Below are positions 43,690-52,177 of a DNA stretch of 64,000 nt, one piece after another. Below the pieces are notes generated by a model. It was not told the DNA's origin. It saw nothing but the letters and a program-made list of their open reading frames with translations, and did not search any database. This DNA is from Erysipelotrichaceae bacterium. GTDB lineage: Bacteria > Bacillota_I > Bacilli_A > Erysipelotrichales > Erysipelotrichaceae. Every line of letters starts with the position of its first letter. The first letter of the stretch is position 1. The stretch is from the NCBI GenBank assembly GCA_017454765.1, contig JAFTCJ010000009.1, forward strand, positions 23,378-87,377, written 5' to 3'. The position numbers were made by a program, and so were the translations under genes.

Positions 43690-44756
43690 AAAAAGCAGAC
43701 AAACTGGTCGACGCCATCGGCATGATCGACGACAGATACGTGGAAGAAGCCCACGATAAAACAAAAAAGAAATTTCATTTCAATCTGAACTGGGGGACCT
43801 TCGGCAAGATCGCCGCAGCTGCCTGTGCGCTGCTGCTGGTGATCAACATCTTCCCGGTGCTGTTCCACAGCTATTCCAAAAAAGATTCGGCAGCCGAATC
43901 ATCCTACTACAGCTACGATTCCGGAGGCGGAAGCTATTATGCAGCACCGTCTTCCAGCTACTACGACGGCGCAGCCTATGAAGCCGACTATATGGAAGAA
44001 GAAGCCTATGCCTCCGAACCATCGGAAGCTCCTGCACCTTCTCCCAATACGCAGGCCAAGTCGGAAGAAACGGATATCAGACAGAACAAGAAGCTGATTC
44101 TGACTGCCAACATGAACATGGAGACACAGGATCTCGACAGCGTCCTGGATACACTGAGCGCAGCTGTCAAGAAGTACGGAGGCTATTTCCAGAGATCCTC
44201 TGTCAATACCCGCAATTCCAGCCGTTACTATGAAGCAGCGATCCGCATCCCGGCTGAAAAGTACGCTGAATTTTTAGAAGAGATCAAATCTTCCGGAAAC
44301 AGCACCTACTATTCCGAGGAGACCAAGGACATCACCGATTCCTACACGGACATCGAAGCCAGACTCACTTCTCTGAAAGCACAGGAAGCCAAGGTCCTGG
44401 AATTCTATGACAAGGCCGAAAGCATCGAAGATCTGATGTCTGTCGAATCAAGGCTTTCCGACATCCGCTACCAGATCGAATACTACGAATCCCAGATCAA
44501 GAACTATGATCTGCTGGTGGCCTACTCGACGCTCTATCTCAACATCACAGAGACCAAGGTCTACACGCCGGTATCGACAAACTTCTTTGCCAGACTCGGA
44601 CGTTCCTTCGTCAACGGCTGGAAAGACTTCATCGGCGGCATCGGTGATTTCGTCATCGACATCACCTACAACATCTGGACGATCCTGATGCTTGCAGCAC
44701 TGGGATACGGTGCTTACCGTCTCTACAGATTCATCAGAAACAGAAGAAACAAATAA
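43686..44756 (+). CDS. DUF4349 membrane protein, likely partner of the sigma factor
   Basis: A 356-residue protein. The cytoplasmic N-terminus (about 1-38) is followed by a helix at about 39-60, an extracellular low-complexity region rich in Ser, Tyr and acidic residues (about 65-130), then a DUF4349 domain with a coiled-coil core (DTLSAAVKKYGGYF to YDLLVAYSTLYLNI, about 150-295), and a C-terminal helix before a basic tail. Overlap with the sigma gene suggests it controls the factor, perhaps as an anti-sigma, but no zinc-binding anti-sigma motif is seen. Confidence 0.8.
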   Translation: MKKADKLVDAIGMIDDRYVEEAHDKTKKKFHFNLNWGTFGKIAAAACALLLVINIFPVLFHSYSKKDSAAESSYYSYDSGGGSYYAAPSSSYYDGAAYEADYMEEEAYASEPSEAPAPSPNTQAKSEETDIRQNKKLILTANMNMETQDLDSVLDTLSAAVKKYGGYFQRSSVNTRNSSRYYEAAIRIPAEKYAEFLEEIKSSGNSTYYSEETKDITDSYTDIEARLTSLKAQEAKVLEFYDKAESIEDLMSVESRLSDIRYQIEYYESQIKNYDLLVAYSTLYLNITETKVYTPVSTNFFARLGRSFVNGWKDFIGGIGDFVIDITYNIWTILMLAALGYGAYRLYRFIRNRRNK

Positions 44757-44769
44757 CTGAAACAAAACA

Positions 44770-44815
44770 AAAAGGTATGTGATCACGATCCGGATTTGAT
44801 CGATCCATACCTTTT
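44770..44815 (+). terminator. Terminator after the DUF4349 gene
   Basis: Long stem AAAAGGTATG / CATACCTTTT with a partly paired interior (GATC repeats), followed by CTTATT. Confidence 0.75.
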
Positions 44816-44842
44816 CTTATTGGTCTGATATCCGCAGTAAGA

Positions 44843-45000
44843 GTGAACCTCCCATAAGCTAAAGACTTATGGGCTTCTTAAGAAGTCTGATATTTAAGTT
44901 TTATCCACTTAACTGCCAAAATACAGTCAAGCTATCCTTATTCTTAACGGCGTGTCCACGGCGCCTCTACTGTATAGAGCTTCTAAGCTCACAACGCTAC
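44843..45000 (-). ncRNA. Predicted TnpB guide RNA (omega RNA/reRNA) region
   Basis: In this family the guide RNA comes from the 3' end of tnpB through the element's right end, and the guide is the flanking DNA. Here the scaffold would cover the tnpB end and the hairpin at 44851-44873, and the guide would start just beyond 44843, reading TCTTACTGCGGATATC on the minus strand. The 5' limit at 45000 is arbitrary. Position is by analogy; no RNA evidence exists. Confidence 0.4.
44851..44873 (-). repeat. Right-end subterminal hairpin of the IS605 element
   Basis: Perfect 8-bp stem CCCATAAG / CTTATGGG with a 7-nt loop, recognised by TnpA. Confidence 0.85.
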
Positions 45001-46174
45001 TTTTCTTTAAAATATTCAATGCACCATTCACATCGGCGTTGATAAGTGTTCCATCTGAGGTCTGATACAGACCTCTTTTGATTCTTGTTCCGGAGAAGAC
45101 ATATTCCTTTGGATTGTCATCGTTTAATACAGGGATCTCATCTTCGTCAAAGAAGGATGCTTTGGAAGTATATGATTCTTCCTGCTTTATCAGATTGATG
45201 CCATAATACTGAGAAAGATAAGTGAGCTTGTCTTTAAGCTTTCCAAAAGGAATATTCACGAAGTTCTGATTATTTCTTTTAGATAAATTGCTTCCTTTCT
45301 GTAATGCAGAATTATAACCAATGACGATATTGCCGATCTTGTTCTCCAAGCAGTAATTGATGATGTGCCTGGCACATTTGCTTATGTAATCGTTGATCTG
45401 ATTGCTTCTGTTTCTTTCTAAAGTAGCCTGTCTCTTTGTCTTGGCAGGAATGTGCTGCCTGTCTTTGATGCTTTGCAATCTGGAATTGTTCCTGTTGTAC
45501 CATTGGTTGATGCTCTTGAGTCTTCTTCCATCCAGGATGAATGATCGTCCATCATTTGTGACGCATGTCGCAAGATTGTTTATTCCTACATCGATGGATA
45601 ATGCTCTGCTAAGGTCTAACCCTTCTTTGATATCACTACATGCTTCATAGGCATACTGTAGTTCAAAGAACCGTCCATCGCTTTTGGGAATGATCCTGAT
45701 CTCCTTTACATTCTTATCAAGAAGTATCGGCGGTATCGTGATTTCTATCTTCTTATGTGTCTTTCTGAAAGAATTGGAAAATGGCACAAGGAGCTTATTG
45801 CCGTTTAATCTGACAAAACCAATTACTAACGTAAAATAGCCATCTTTCCTTAAATACTGAGGCAATTTTATATTCCTATAGGAATATCTTCCGTTTTCAG
45901 TCAGCCTGATTAAACCAAAGAAAGCTTTAAAAGCTCCATCAACTTCCTTTAAGATCTGCTGCGCCATATTGCTGTTAAGCATCTTGTAGTTTTCAGATAC
46001 TTTTAACAGATGATAGTTCTTTTGATAATTCAGATATTCACCTTCACTAAAGTAATATTGTCTTATATTGTAGAGCCCTTCATTGTAAAGATTCTTGGCA
46101 TAACGGCATAGTTTAAGAAGAGTATCATATTCATGTTTACTCAGCTTAGGCTGCTGTTTTACTGTGAGATACAA
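44927..46174 (-). CDS. tnpB: TnpB RNA-guided nuclease (IS605 OrfB), zinc-finger-less variant
   Basis: A 415-residue TnpB. RuvC residues are present: Asp in SIDVGINNLAT near 195, Glu in IKQEESYTSKAS near 330 and Asp in LINADVNGALNIL near 385. The usual Cys4 zinc ribbon between the last two is absent; the stretch reads FDEDEIPVLNDD then FSGTRIKRGLYQTSDG, as in a known zinc-less branch. The start appears to be TTG at 46174; an ATA three codons upstream follows AGGAGG closely and might be the decayed original start. Full length otherwise. Confidence 0.88.
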   Translation of the reverse strand: MYLTVKQQPKLSKHEYDTLLKLCRYAKNLYNEGLYNIRQYYFSEGEYLNYQKNYHLLKVSENYKMLNSNMAQQILKEVDGAFKAFFGLIRLTENGRYSYRNIKLPQYLRKDGYFTLVIGFVRLNGNKLLVPFSNSFRKTHKKIEITIPPILLDKNVKEIRIIPKSDGRFFELQYAYEACSDIKEGLDLSRALSIDVGINNLATCVTNDGRSFILDGRRLKSINQWYNRNNSRLQSIKDRQHIPAKTKRQATLERNRSNQINDYISKCARHIINYCLENKIGNIVIGYNSALQKGSNLSKRNNQNFVNIPFGKLKDKLTYLSQYYGINLIKQEESYTSKASFFDEDEIPVLNDDNPKEYVFSGTRIKRGLYQTSDGTLINADVNGALNILKKSSVVSLEALYSRGAVDTPLRIRIA

Positions 46175-46234
46175 ACCTTTTATGAACCTCCTTTCTATTG
46201 ATTGAAATAAATTCTAATATATTGTCATTATATC

Positions 46235-46627
46235 ATGTTACATGCAATATTTTTATATATGATTAAGATCCATCTGATTTTTGTCTGCAAATACAGAAAG
46301 AAGCTTCTTTCTAATTCAAGAATCGATGAATCGCTAAAAAAGATATTCAGGAATATAGAATCAAAAAGTGATTTTAATATCGATGTCATGGAAACAGACA
46401 AGGATCATATACACTTATTGGTATCTTATCCTCCGAGGCTTTCTGTATCAATGATCGTAAGAAGATTAAAACAGGAAAGTACTGTCAAACTGTGGACTAT
46501 CTTCCCTACTTATTTATTGAAGCATTTTTGGAAAGAAAAGACCTTCTGGTCTGACGGATACTTCGTAAGTTCGATTGGAGAAGCAAATCCGGAAACAATC
46601 AGAAGATACATTGAAAACCAAGGATAA
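46235..46627 (+). CDS. tnpA: TnpA Y1 transposase of the IS605 element
   Basis: A 130-residue HUH single-strand transposase. The H-x-H metal motif is in KDHIHLLVSY near residue 51 and the nucleophile Tyr is in ETIRRYIENQG near the C-terminus. The N-terminal strand IKIHLIFVCKYRKKLL matches the family. Full length or nearly so, hence the element may still move. It is divergent from tnpB, with 60 bp between them. Confidence 0.9.
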   Translation: MLHAIFLYMIKIHLIFVCKYRKKLLSNSRIDESLKKIFRNIESKSDFNIDVMETDKDHIHLLVSYPPRLSVSMIVRRLKQESTVKLWTIFPTYLLKHFWKEKTFWSDGYFVSSIGEANPETIRRYIENQG

Positions 46628-46644
46628 AATCCGATGGCATTCAT

Positions 46645-46667
46645 CCCGTAAGCTGAAGACTTACGGG
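46645..46667 (+). repeat. Left-end subterminal hairpin of the IS605 element
   Basis: Perfect 8-bp stem CCCGTAAG / CTTACGGG with a 7-nt loop, matching the right-end hairpin in position and loop sequence. Confidence 0.85.
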
Positions 46668-46700
46668 TTTTCTGCCTGAAATAATATAAAACAAAAAAAC

Positions 46701-46732
46701 TTCACTATTTTTTCACTATTTCTTCACTATTT
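46701..46732 (+). repeat. Three 10-bp direct repeats TTCACTATTT at 11-bp spacing
   Basis: Exact copies at 46701-46710, 46712-46721 and 46723-46732, between the IS left end and the terminator of the cellulose-synthase gene. The 11-bp period places each copy on nearly the same face of the helix. Confidence 0.8.
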
Positions 46733-46737
46733 CAGAA

Positions 46738-46764
46738 AAAACTCCCGTAATACGCGGGAGTTTT
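46738..46764 (-). terminator. Terminator after the GH5-cellulose synthase gene
   Basis: Stem AAAACTCCCG / CGGGAGTTTT around a 7-nt loop, three bases after the stop codon; A/T runs on both sides. Confidence 0.85.
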
Positions 46765-46767
46765 ACC

Positions 46768-49700
46768 TTATCTGATGTTCTGTGACAGGCGTACGGCGAT
46801 ATTTCTCCACAGATGGAACAATACACCGAAATCTCTGTTTAATGATTGTGGAAGCGTCGGGATGCGGTCATAGAGGATCTGAAAGTATTCCTCTTCATCC
46901 TTTCCAAAATCAAGGATCTCGATCCTGTAGACATCGGAAGAACCGTAACGTGATCTTGTAACATCCGTGATCACGCCTTTCATCTCTGCCCTGTATCTGA
47001 GATCATCGATGCATACGGAAACAGAATCTCCGATCTTCAGCTGCTGACATTCATCCAGGAAGACCTCCACGTGGTGTTCACTCATCAGTGTCGTGATGCC
47101 CTCATAGGTTTCGATACCGTTTCTTCCTTTTTTCCTGGAAACAGTGACCGGCTCGCCGTCTTTTACTCTGACGACATCGCTGTTCTGGTCCCTGCCGTCA
47201 ATTAAGAAGATCGCCATCAGCAGGAAATAACTGTTTCTGACCAGCCAGAAGACGATCGTGATCAGACCGTACATCTTTCTGGAAAACAGAAGGTAAAGCA
47301 CACGTATCAGGCCGATGAACGACAGCCCCAGCAGCACGAGGAAAGGAGCCATATGCTGCCAGTCGGTTTTTCTCACACCCTGTTTTGCCGACTTGTCCGT
47401 CACCTTGAATTTCGACAGACTGATACCGACTGTTTCCTTCAGGATCGGGATCAGCAGCGAAGGCATGACAGAAGTCTCATAGATGCCGCTCCATTTGCCG
47501 GAGATCTCATTGCCCGAGATCAGGCGCAGAGCGATATCCTGCAGCAGGAACATCGGCAGCCAGTACACGGCAAGCTCCAGCCAGTTGCAGTCGAAGACCG
47601 GCAGATTCAGTATCGCAAACAGCAGTGGTGCAGTGATGTAGACGAAGTTCTTGATCGGTGAATACCAGTAGAACACTGAAGACCAGTAGCTGATCTTCTG
47701 CATCAGGGAAAGACCCTTCTGTGAGAAAAGCTTCAGTTTCTTCGCCGTGACGATGACGCCTCTGCCCCAGCGGGTCCTTTGCTGGACATGCTCCCTGAAG
47801 GTATTAGGCGTCCTTCCGGAAGCCAGAGGTTCTTTCAATCCGAGCGATACATAGCCTGCTGCCTCTATCAGCATGCCGGTCGCGAAATCCTCGGTGATCG
47901 ATCCGGTATAGAAACCGCCGATATCTTCCAAAGCCCTTCTGGAGAGAACCGTGTTGGAACCGCCGTAAATGACGGAATTGCTCGCTGTCTTTGCGACCTC
48001 GATGCTGCGGTAGAAGAAATCCTGTTCATTCGGCGCATTATATTCGGAATACAAGGCATGCTGGAAGACATCCGGATCATAGAAACACTGCGGTGTCTGC
48101 AGCAGACCCATGTGGACCTGATCCTCTTCTTTCTTTCCGATATTGTATTTCTCGAAATTGACGAAGTAAGGGATCGTCTTGAGCAGGAAATCGCTTCTCA
48201 CGATCATGTCCGCATCCAGTGTCACGACATACGGAGAACTTGTCCTTTCCATCGCCCTGTTGAGATTGCCGGCCTTGGCACCCTCGTTGTTCTCCCTGTC
48301 GAAATAACCCACACCCATCTTCTTCGCAAGTTTTTTCATGGAAGGCCTTCTGTTATCGTCACAGACCCAGATATGGACCTTGGAAAAATCGGGATATTTC
48401 AGATGTGTACAGCCGTTGATCGTCCTTCTTAACAGTTCCTCGTCCTCATTGTAGGTGGCGATGAAGATGTCGACATCGGGATATTCCTCATCGGCGATCC
48501 TGGGCAGTTCATGTTTTCTTCTGCTGAGCATGCCGGCATAATGGATGAGCGTTTCAATAAAACCGGTCACTTCGAAAAACAGAAGGATGAGATTGGCGAT
48601 GATACCGAAGATATTATTCTTAGGGATCGAATAGAGGATCCTCCAGATGAAATAATCGATCGTTACGGTGATGCTGACAAAGATCACAGCCAGCTTCAGA
48701 AGCTGCTTTTTTTCTGTACTGTTCCCGGTCCTGACGATATCATCGTAGGAACAGAAACCCTTCTTTCTGCTGTTGAGCAGGCCGATTCCCGAAACGAAGA
48801 AAAGGATCGCCAGCAGCAGTGACAGAACCGTAAAGCTCCAGTAACGGCTGACTGCCTTCAGGCCTCTTCCGCCCAATGTCGAAAAAAGAGAAGAAGAACC
48901 TTTGTAACTGTTCCAGTCGATATCCTTGGGATATTCGATCAAAGAAGGTCTGACTCCCATTACCAGCTGCTTCACATAAGCACCGGCATAAGTCAGATCA
49001 TCATCCTCAAGATGTTCGCAGTGGAGACTGCCGGCTTTGATCATTGCCGAAGTCTCTGCCTTGTTGGAAAGGCTCCATACCGCATAACTGATCTGATTTT
49101 CATCAAGCAGTTCAAACCAGGTTCCGGCATTGTCGAAATCCAGACGGCCGTTGCCATCCGCTTCCGACACGCCGCATTCGCTGATAAAGACCGGGATCTC
49201 ATGATCCAAGGCTTTCTGCAGCTTCTTCTGAAGACCGTCATAATGACTGGCTGCATAAAAATGCAGCGAATACATGACGTTTTCAAAGTCAAGAGGTTCG
49301 ACGATGACACTTTCCAGATCCTGATCATATTCCGGAGTCCCGACGATGATCAGTGCTTTGTCATTGTTCTTGCGTATCGTTTTGATGATGACATCCGCAT
49401 AGACGCCGATCTCGCTCCAGGTCGTATCGCCGTTAGGCTCATTGCAGATCTCATAGAGGATGTTGGGCACATCGGCGTATTTCCGGGAGATATAGTCGAA
49501 GAATTCCTCCGCCTCTTTCAGATAGATATTGGGATCACAGTCCTCCAGGATATGCCAGTCGACCAGGACATACATGTCGTTTTCGATCGCCGCTTCGATA
49601 CCTTTTTCCAGAACGGACAGAGAAGTCTTCCTGTCTTCCTCCACATAGATCTTCGAATACATCGGCAGTCTGATCAGATTGCAGTTCCATTCTTTCGAAA

Positions 49701-49953
49701 GCTGACTGAACAGCTTTGTATTGATATATTCCGGATACCATGTCAGACCGTGTGCCGATATCCCTCTCAAGACGACGGTATAACCTTTTTCATCGACGAT
49801 CTTCGTCCCCTGTACATGCAGAAAACCGCTGTCCTTCGGTCTGGCCGTAAAAACATTTTCTTCCGCTGCGATATCCGCAAACGGCAGTAAAAGAAGACAC
49901 AGTACAAGTACTGTCCTGATGATCCTGCCGATTTGTTTTATTTCATGATACAT
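46768..49953 (-). CDS. GH5 cellulase fused to BcsA-like cellulose synthase
   Basis: A 1061-residue fusion. Signal peptide or helix at about 10-30; extracellular GH5 domain at about 45-335 with the acid/base Glu in ICNEPN (E172) and nucleophile Glu in FISECG (E259); helices near 370-395, 420-445 and 450-475; a cytoplasmic GT2 domain with IATYNEDEE near 498, DDNRR at 532, DAD at 580-582, TED at 687-689 and QQRTRW at 724-729; more helices; and a C-terminal PilZ-like domain (about 928-1061). PilZ keeps R-x-x-x-R (940-944), but the following D/N-x-S-x-x-G is poor, so c-di-GMP control is uncertain. The start at 49953 precedes the signal sequence; a TTG ten codons earlier is possible. No bcsB-like gene adjoins. 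Confidence 0.9.
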   Translation of the reverse strand: MYHEIKQIGRIIRTVLVLCLLLLPFADIAAEENVFTARPKDSGFLHVQGTKIVDEKGYTVVLRGISAHGLTWYPEYINTKLFSQLSKEWNCNLIRLPMYSKIYVEEDRKTSLSVLEKGIEAAIENDMYVLVDWHILEDCDPNIYLKEAEEFFDYISRKYADVPNILYEICNEPNGDTTWSEIGVYADVIIKTIRKNNDKALIIVGTPEYDQDLESVIVEPLDFENVMYSLHFYAASHYDGLQKKLQKALDHEIPVFISECGVSEADGNGRLDFDNAGTWFELLDENQISYAVWSLSNKAETSAMIKAGSLHCEHLEDDDLTYAGAYVKQLVMGVRPSLIEYPKDIDWNSYKGSSSLFSTLGGRGLKAVSRYWSFTVLSLLLAILFFVSGIGLLNSRKKGFCSYDDIVRTGNSTEKKQLLKLAVIFVSITVTIDYFIWRILYSIPKNNIFGIIANLILLFFEVTGFIETLIHYAGMLSRRKHELPRIADEEYPDVDIFIATYNEDEELLRRTINGCTHLKYPDFSKVHIWVCDDNRRPSMKKLAKKMGVGYFDRENNEGAKAGNLNRAMERTSSPYVVTLDADMIVRSDFLLKTIPYFVNFEKYNIGKKEEDQVHMGLLQTPQCFYDPDVFQHALYSEYNAPNEQDFFYRSIEVAKTASNSVIYGGSNTVLSRRALEDIGGFYTGSITEDFATGMLIEAAGYVSLGLKEPLASGRTPNTFREHVQQRTRWGRGVIVTAKKLKLFSQKGLSLMQKISYWSSVFYWYSPIKNFVYITAPLLFAILNLPVFDCNWLELAVYWLPMFLLQDIALRLISGNEISGKWSGIYETSVMPSLLIPILKETVGISLSKFKVTDKSAKQGVRKTDWQHMAPFLVLLGLSFIGLIRVLYLLFSRKMYGLITIVFWLVRNSYFLLMAIFLIDGRDQNSDVVRVKDGEPVTVSRKKGRNGIETYEGITTLMSEHHVEVFLDECQQLKIGDSVSVCIDDLRYRAEMKGVITDVTRSRYGSSDVYRIEILDFGKDEEEYFQILYDRIPTLPQSLNRDFGVLFHLWRNIAVRLSQNIR

Positions 49954-50026
49954 ACGATTTCCCGATCTCTGTTTTCTACTCAATCATAACACAGGGACAA
50001 CAGCGAAAACATCTGACCGTAAGAAA

Positions 50027-50050
50027 AAGCAGAGTTTATACCCTCTGCTT
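50027..50050 (-). terminator. Terminator after the lipoprotein gene
   Basis: Stem AAGCAGAG / CTCTGCTT about 20 bp after the stop; on the minus strand followed by TTTTCTT. Confidence 0.8.
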
Positions 50051-50069
50051 CATTCATATATGATCCTCT

Positions 50070-50966
50070 TCAGTACTGTTCGATCAGCAGGCTGTATCCG
50101 GAAGCATCCTTCACATACAGCTGATAGGAATCCATCGTCAGATAGATCAGATCATTCTCATCTTCCTTGTTGACATAGACCCGATACCAGGAACAGTCAT
50201 TGTCATCAAGGACTTCATGGACGGTTTCCTTCAACTGATAATACCTTTTCTCAACACCGTTGAAGTTCACCAGCATCGGCTCTTCGTCACGGTAATAGTA
50301 CAGCTTGGTCTCATAGTTCTCATCATGCCAGTAACCTTTGAGCAGTTCATCGATCTCCTCGTCGCTGTTTTCGATGTCCCTGCCGCTGTATATCTTCTCT
50401 TCGCCGTAGTTTTCCAGCCAGGTCTCCAGCAGATTTTCTTTCTTTCTGCAGGCACTGACCTTGGACATGAAGGCGTTAAGCACATCATAGCCTTCCCTGG
50501 GGATCTCCTTATCATAATCGATGTGGACGCTCTCCCCGTATTTCTTTCCGTTCTGCGGTGCGAAATAAAGCGACAGACTGGTACCCGGTGCATCCAGTAC
50601 TTCATACTCCGATTCGGGGAACTCCTCCCAGAGAGACATGTTGTATTCCCTCACCATCTGATCGAGTTCTTCAAAGATCTTCTCATTGTCGACTTCATAG
50701 ACACGGTAGCGGTCATACATGCCCGGATCTTCGGCATCCTGATAAGTCAGAGTGATCCTTCCGTCTTTCTCTGTCTTCAGCTCGATGTGATGGGTGGAAC
50801 CCTCCATACCGCCGCCGTGATAATAGCTGACTCCGCTTAAGCCTTCATATTTCGGTTCTCTTTTTTTCAGATCATCCAGAGTTATTTCTTTCTTTTTACA
50901 GGCAGAAAACATGAGTCCTCCTATCAGTATCGAAACGGCGGTTAATATCAGCAAGCCTTTTCTCAT
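50070..50966 (-). CDS. Putative lipoprotein of unknown function
   Basis: A 298-residue protein with a lipoprotein signal ending in the lipobox FSAC (Cys at residue 23). The mature part is acidic and has repeated beta-strand-like segments with many Tyr and Glu; I recognise no family. It overlaps nagA paralogue 3 by 4 bp and lies upstream of the GH5-cellulose synthase gene on the same strand, so it could be an envelope factor of that locus. Confidence 0.7.
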   Translation of the reverse strand: MRKGLLILTAVSILIGGLMFSACKKKEITLDDLKKREPKYEGLSGVSYYHGGGMEGSTHHIELKTEKDGRITLTYQDAEDPGMYDRYRVYEVDNEKIFEELDQMVREYNMSLWEEFPESEYEVLDAPGTSLSLYFAPQNGKKYGESVHIDYDKEIPREGYDVLNAFMSKVSACRKKENLLETWLENYGEEKIYSGRDIENSDEEIDELLKGYWHDENYETKLYYYRDEEPMLVNFNGVEKRYYQLKETVHEVLDDNDCSWYRVYVNKEDENDLIYLTMDSYQLYVKDASGYSLLIEQY

Positions 50967-52102
50967 AGCTGCTTCTTGCCCAGACAGAAGGTCTGTTTCA
51001 CGGAATAGTCATCATTGAGGACGACGATATCCGCATCGAAACCGGCCTTGATCCTGCCTTTGTGATCATCCATATTCAGATAACGCATCGGGTTGATCGA
51101 TGCCGCATCAAGAGCGATCTCGAAAGGAACCAGAGCCTTTTCCACCAGGATCTTCAGTCCTTCATTGACCTTCAGGGTCGAGCCCGCAAGCTGCTTCTTT
51201 CCGGTGGTGATATGAGCCGAACCGTCCGGATAAATCTCGACATCCTGTCCGCCGAAATCAAAGACGGAACCGACTTCATAGCCCTTGCACATGAGCGAGT
51301 CGGTGATCATGATGCCGTAGCCCTGCTTCTCCCTGAAGAAGATATTGAGAGCCGCATAAGTGGAATGGTTGCCGTCGCAGATACATTCCGCATACGTGTC
51401 ATGGCAGCGGAACGCCGCACCGACTGCTCCGTTTGCCCTGTGGCCCAGAGCTGTCATGCCGTTATAAGTATGGGTGAAACCCTTGGCACCGTTGGCGATC
51501 GCCAGTACGGCCGTATCATAATCGGTATCGGTATGACCGATGGAAACGCAGACACCTGTTTCGGCACAGTATTTTGTCAGTTCAAAATTTTCATCATGTT
51601 CCGGAGCCATCGTGATGACCTTGATCAGATTGTCACAGGCGTCCTGATATTCCCTGAATTCCTCGACTGTTCCCTTGACGATATACTCTTCCGGCTGGGC
51701 ACCCTTGTATTTGACATCCAGATAAGGTCCTTCAAAATGAATACCCAGGATCTGAGCACCTTCCGGATTCTCTCTTTTGACTTCCGCCACTTCGGCGACA
51801 GCCTTTTTCAGGGTGTCATGGCCCTGTGTCAGCGTTGTCGGACAGATGCCGCAGACGCCTTCCAGAGGCAGATCCTTCAGCCAGGCCTTCAGACCGTCCT
51901 TGCCTCCGGCCGTCGTATCATAGCCGTGATAGCCGTGGGTATGGATATCATAAAAACCCGGAACGATCCTGAGATCTCCGTAATCTTCATCGACTTCTTT
52001 CTCCCCGTAAGGATATACGGCCTTGATCTTTCCTTCTTCGATCTCGACCTGTGCCGGCATCAGTGTAGATGCGATATATACTCTTTTGCTCTGTATGATC
52101 AT
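50963..52102 (-). CDS. nagA: N-acetylglucosamine-6-phosphate deacetylase (paralogue 3)
   Basis: A 379-residue NagA-type enzyme with DIHTHGYHG near residue 52, HFEGPYLD near 125, SIGHTDT near 190, THTYNGM near 212, CDGNHS and the Asp of ITDSL. It is closely similar at both ends to paralogue 2 (MIIQSKRVY start). It forms an operon with the lipoprotein and may have a variant substrate. The promoter region near 52103-52150 is shared with the divergent membrane-protein gene. Confidence 0.9.
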   Translation of the reverse strand: MIIQSKRVYIASTLMPAQVEIEEGKIKAVYPYGEKEVDEDYGDLRIVPGFYDIHTHGYHGYDTTAGGKDGLKAWLKDLPLEGVCGICPTTLTQGHDTLKKAVAEVAEVKRENPEGAQILGIHFEGPYLDVKYKGAQPEEYIVKGTVEEFREYQDACDNLIKVITMAPEHDENFELTKYCAETGVCVSIGHTDTDYDTAVLAIANGAKGFTHTYNGMTALGHRANGAVGAAFRCHDTYAECICDGNHSTYAALNIFFREKQGYGIMITDSLMCKGYEVGSVFDFGGQDVEIYPDGSAHITTGKKQLAGSTLKVNEGLKILVEKALVPFEIALDAASINPMRYLNMDDHKGRIKAGFDADIVVLNDDYSVKQTFCLGKKQL

Positions 52103-52177
52103 TTTTCCTATCTCCCTTACTTTAATGATAGCACAGGAAAAATGTGTATAATGAAAGAGTAAAAGAGGTAATGAAAC

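Larger units (their letters stand above)
44843..46675 (-). mobile_element. IS200/IS605-family element (complete, tnpA and tnpB divergent)
   Basis: An ISDra2-style element with tnpB on the minus strand and tnpA on the plus strand. No inverted terminal repeats are present; instead each end carries a subterminal hairpin with almost the same loop (CTAAAGA at 44851-44873, CTGAAGA at 46645-46667). The right end reads TTCAC on the minus strand at 44847-44843, the same pentamer I recall as the right-end cleavage site of ISDra2. The left-end edge near 46675 is an estimate. It sits between the DUF4349 terminator and the cellulose-synthase terminator, so it breaks no gene. Confidence 0.85.

Noticed and set aside
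44927..46174. TnpB as a decayed pseudogene because the zinc finger is missing
   Set aside because: All three RuvC acidic residues are kept and the replacing segment matches a known zinc-less branch, so it is a variant and not clearly broken.
44760..46690. Two hairpins near the IS as ordinary terminators
   Set aside because: CCCATAAG/CTTATGGG and CCCGTAAG/CTTACGGG share the same loop and lie at the two ends of tnpB and tnpA, so they are transposon end structures.
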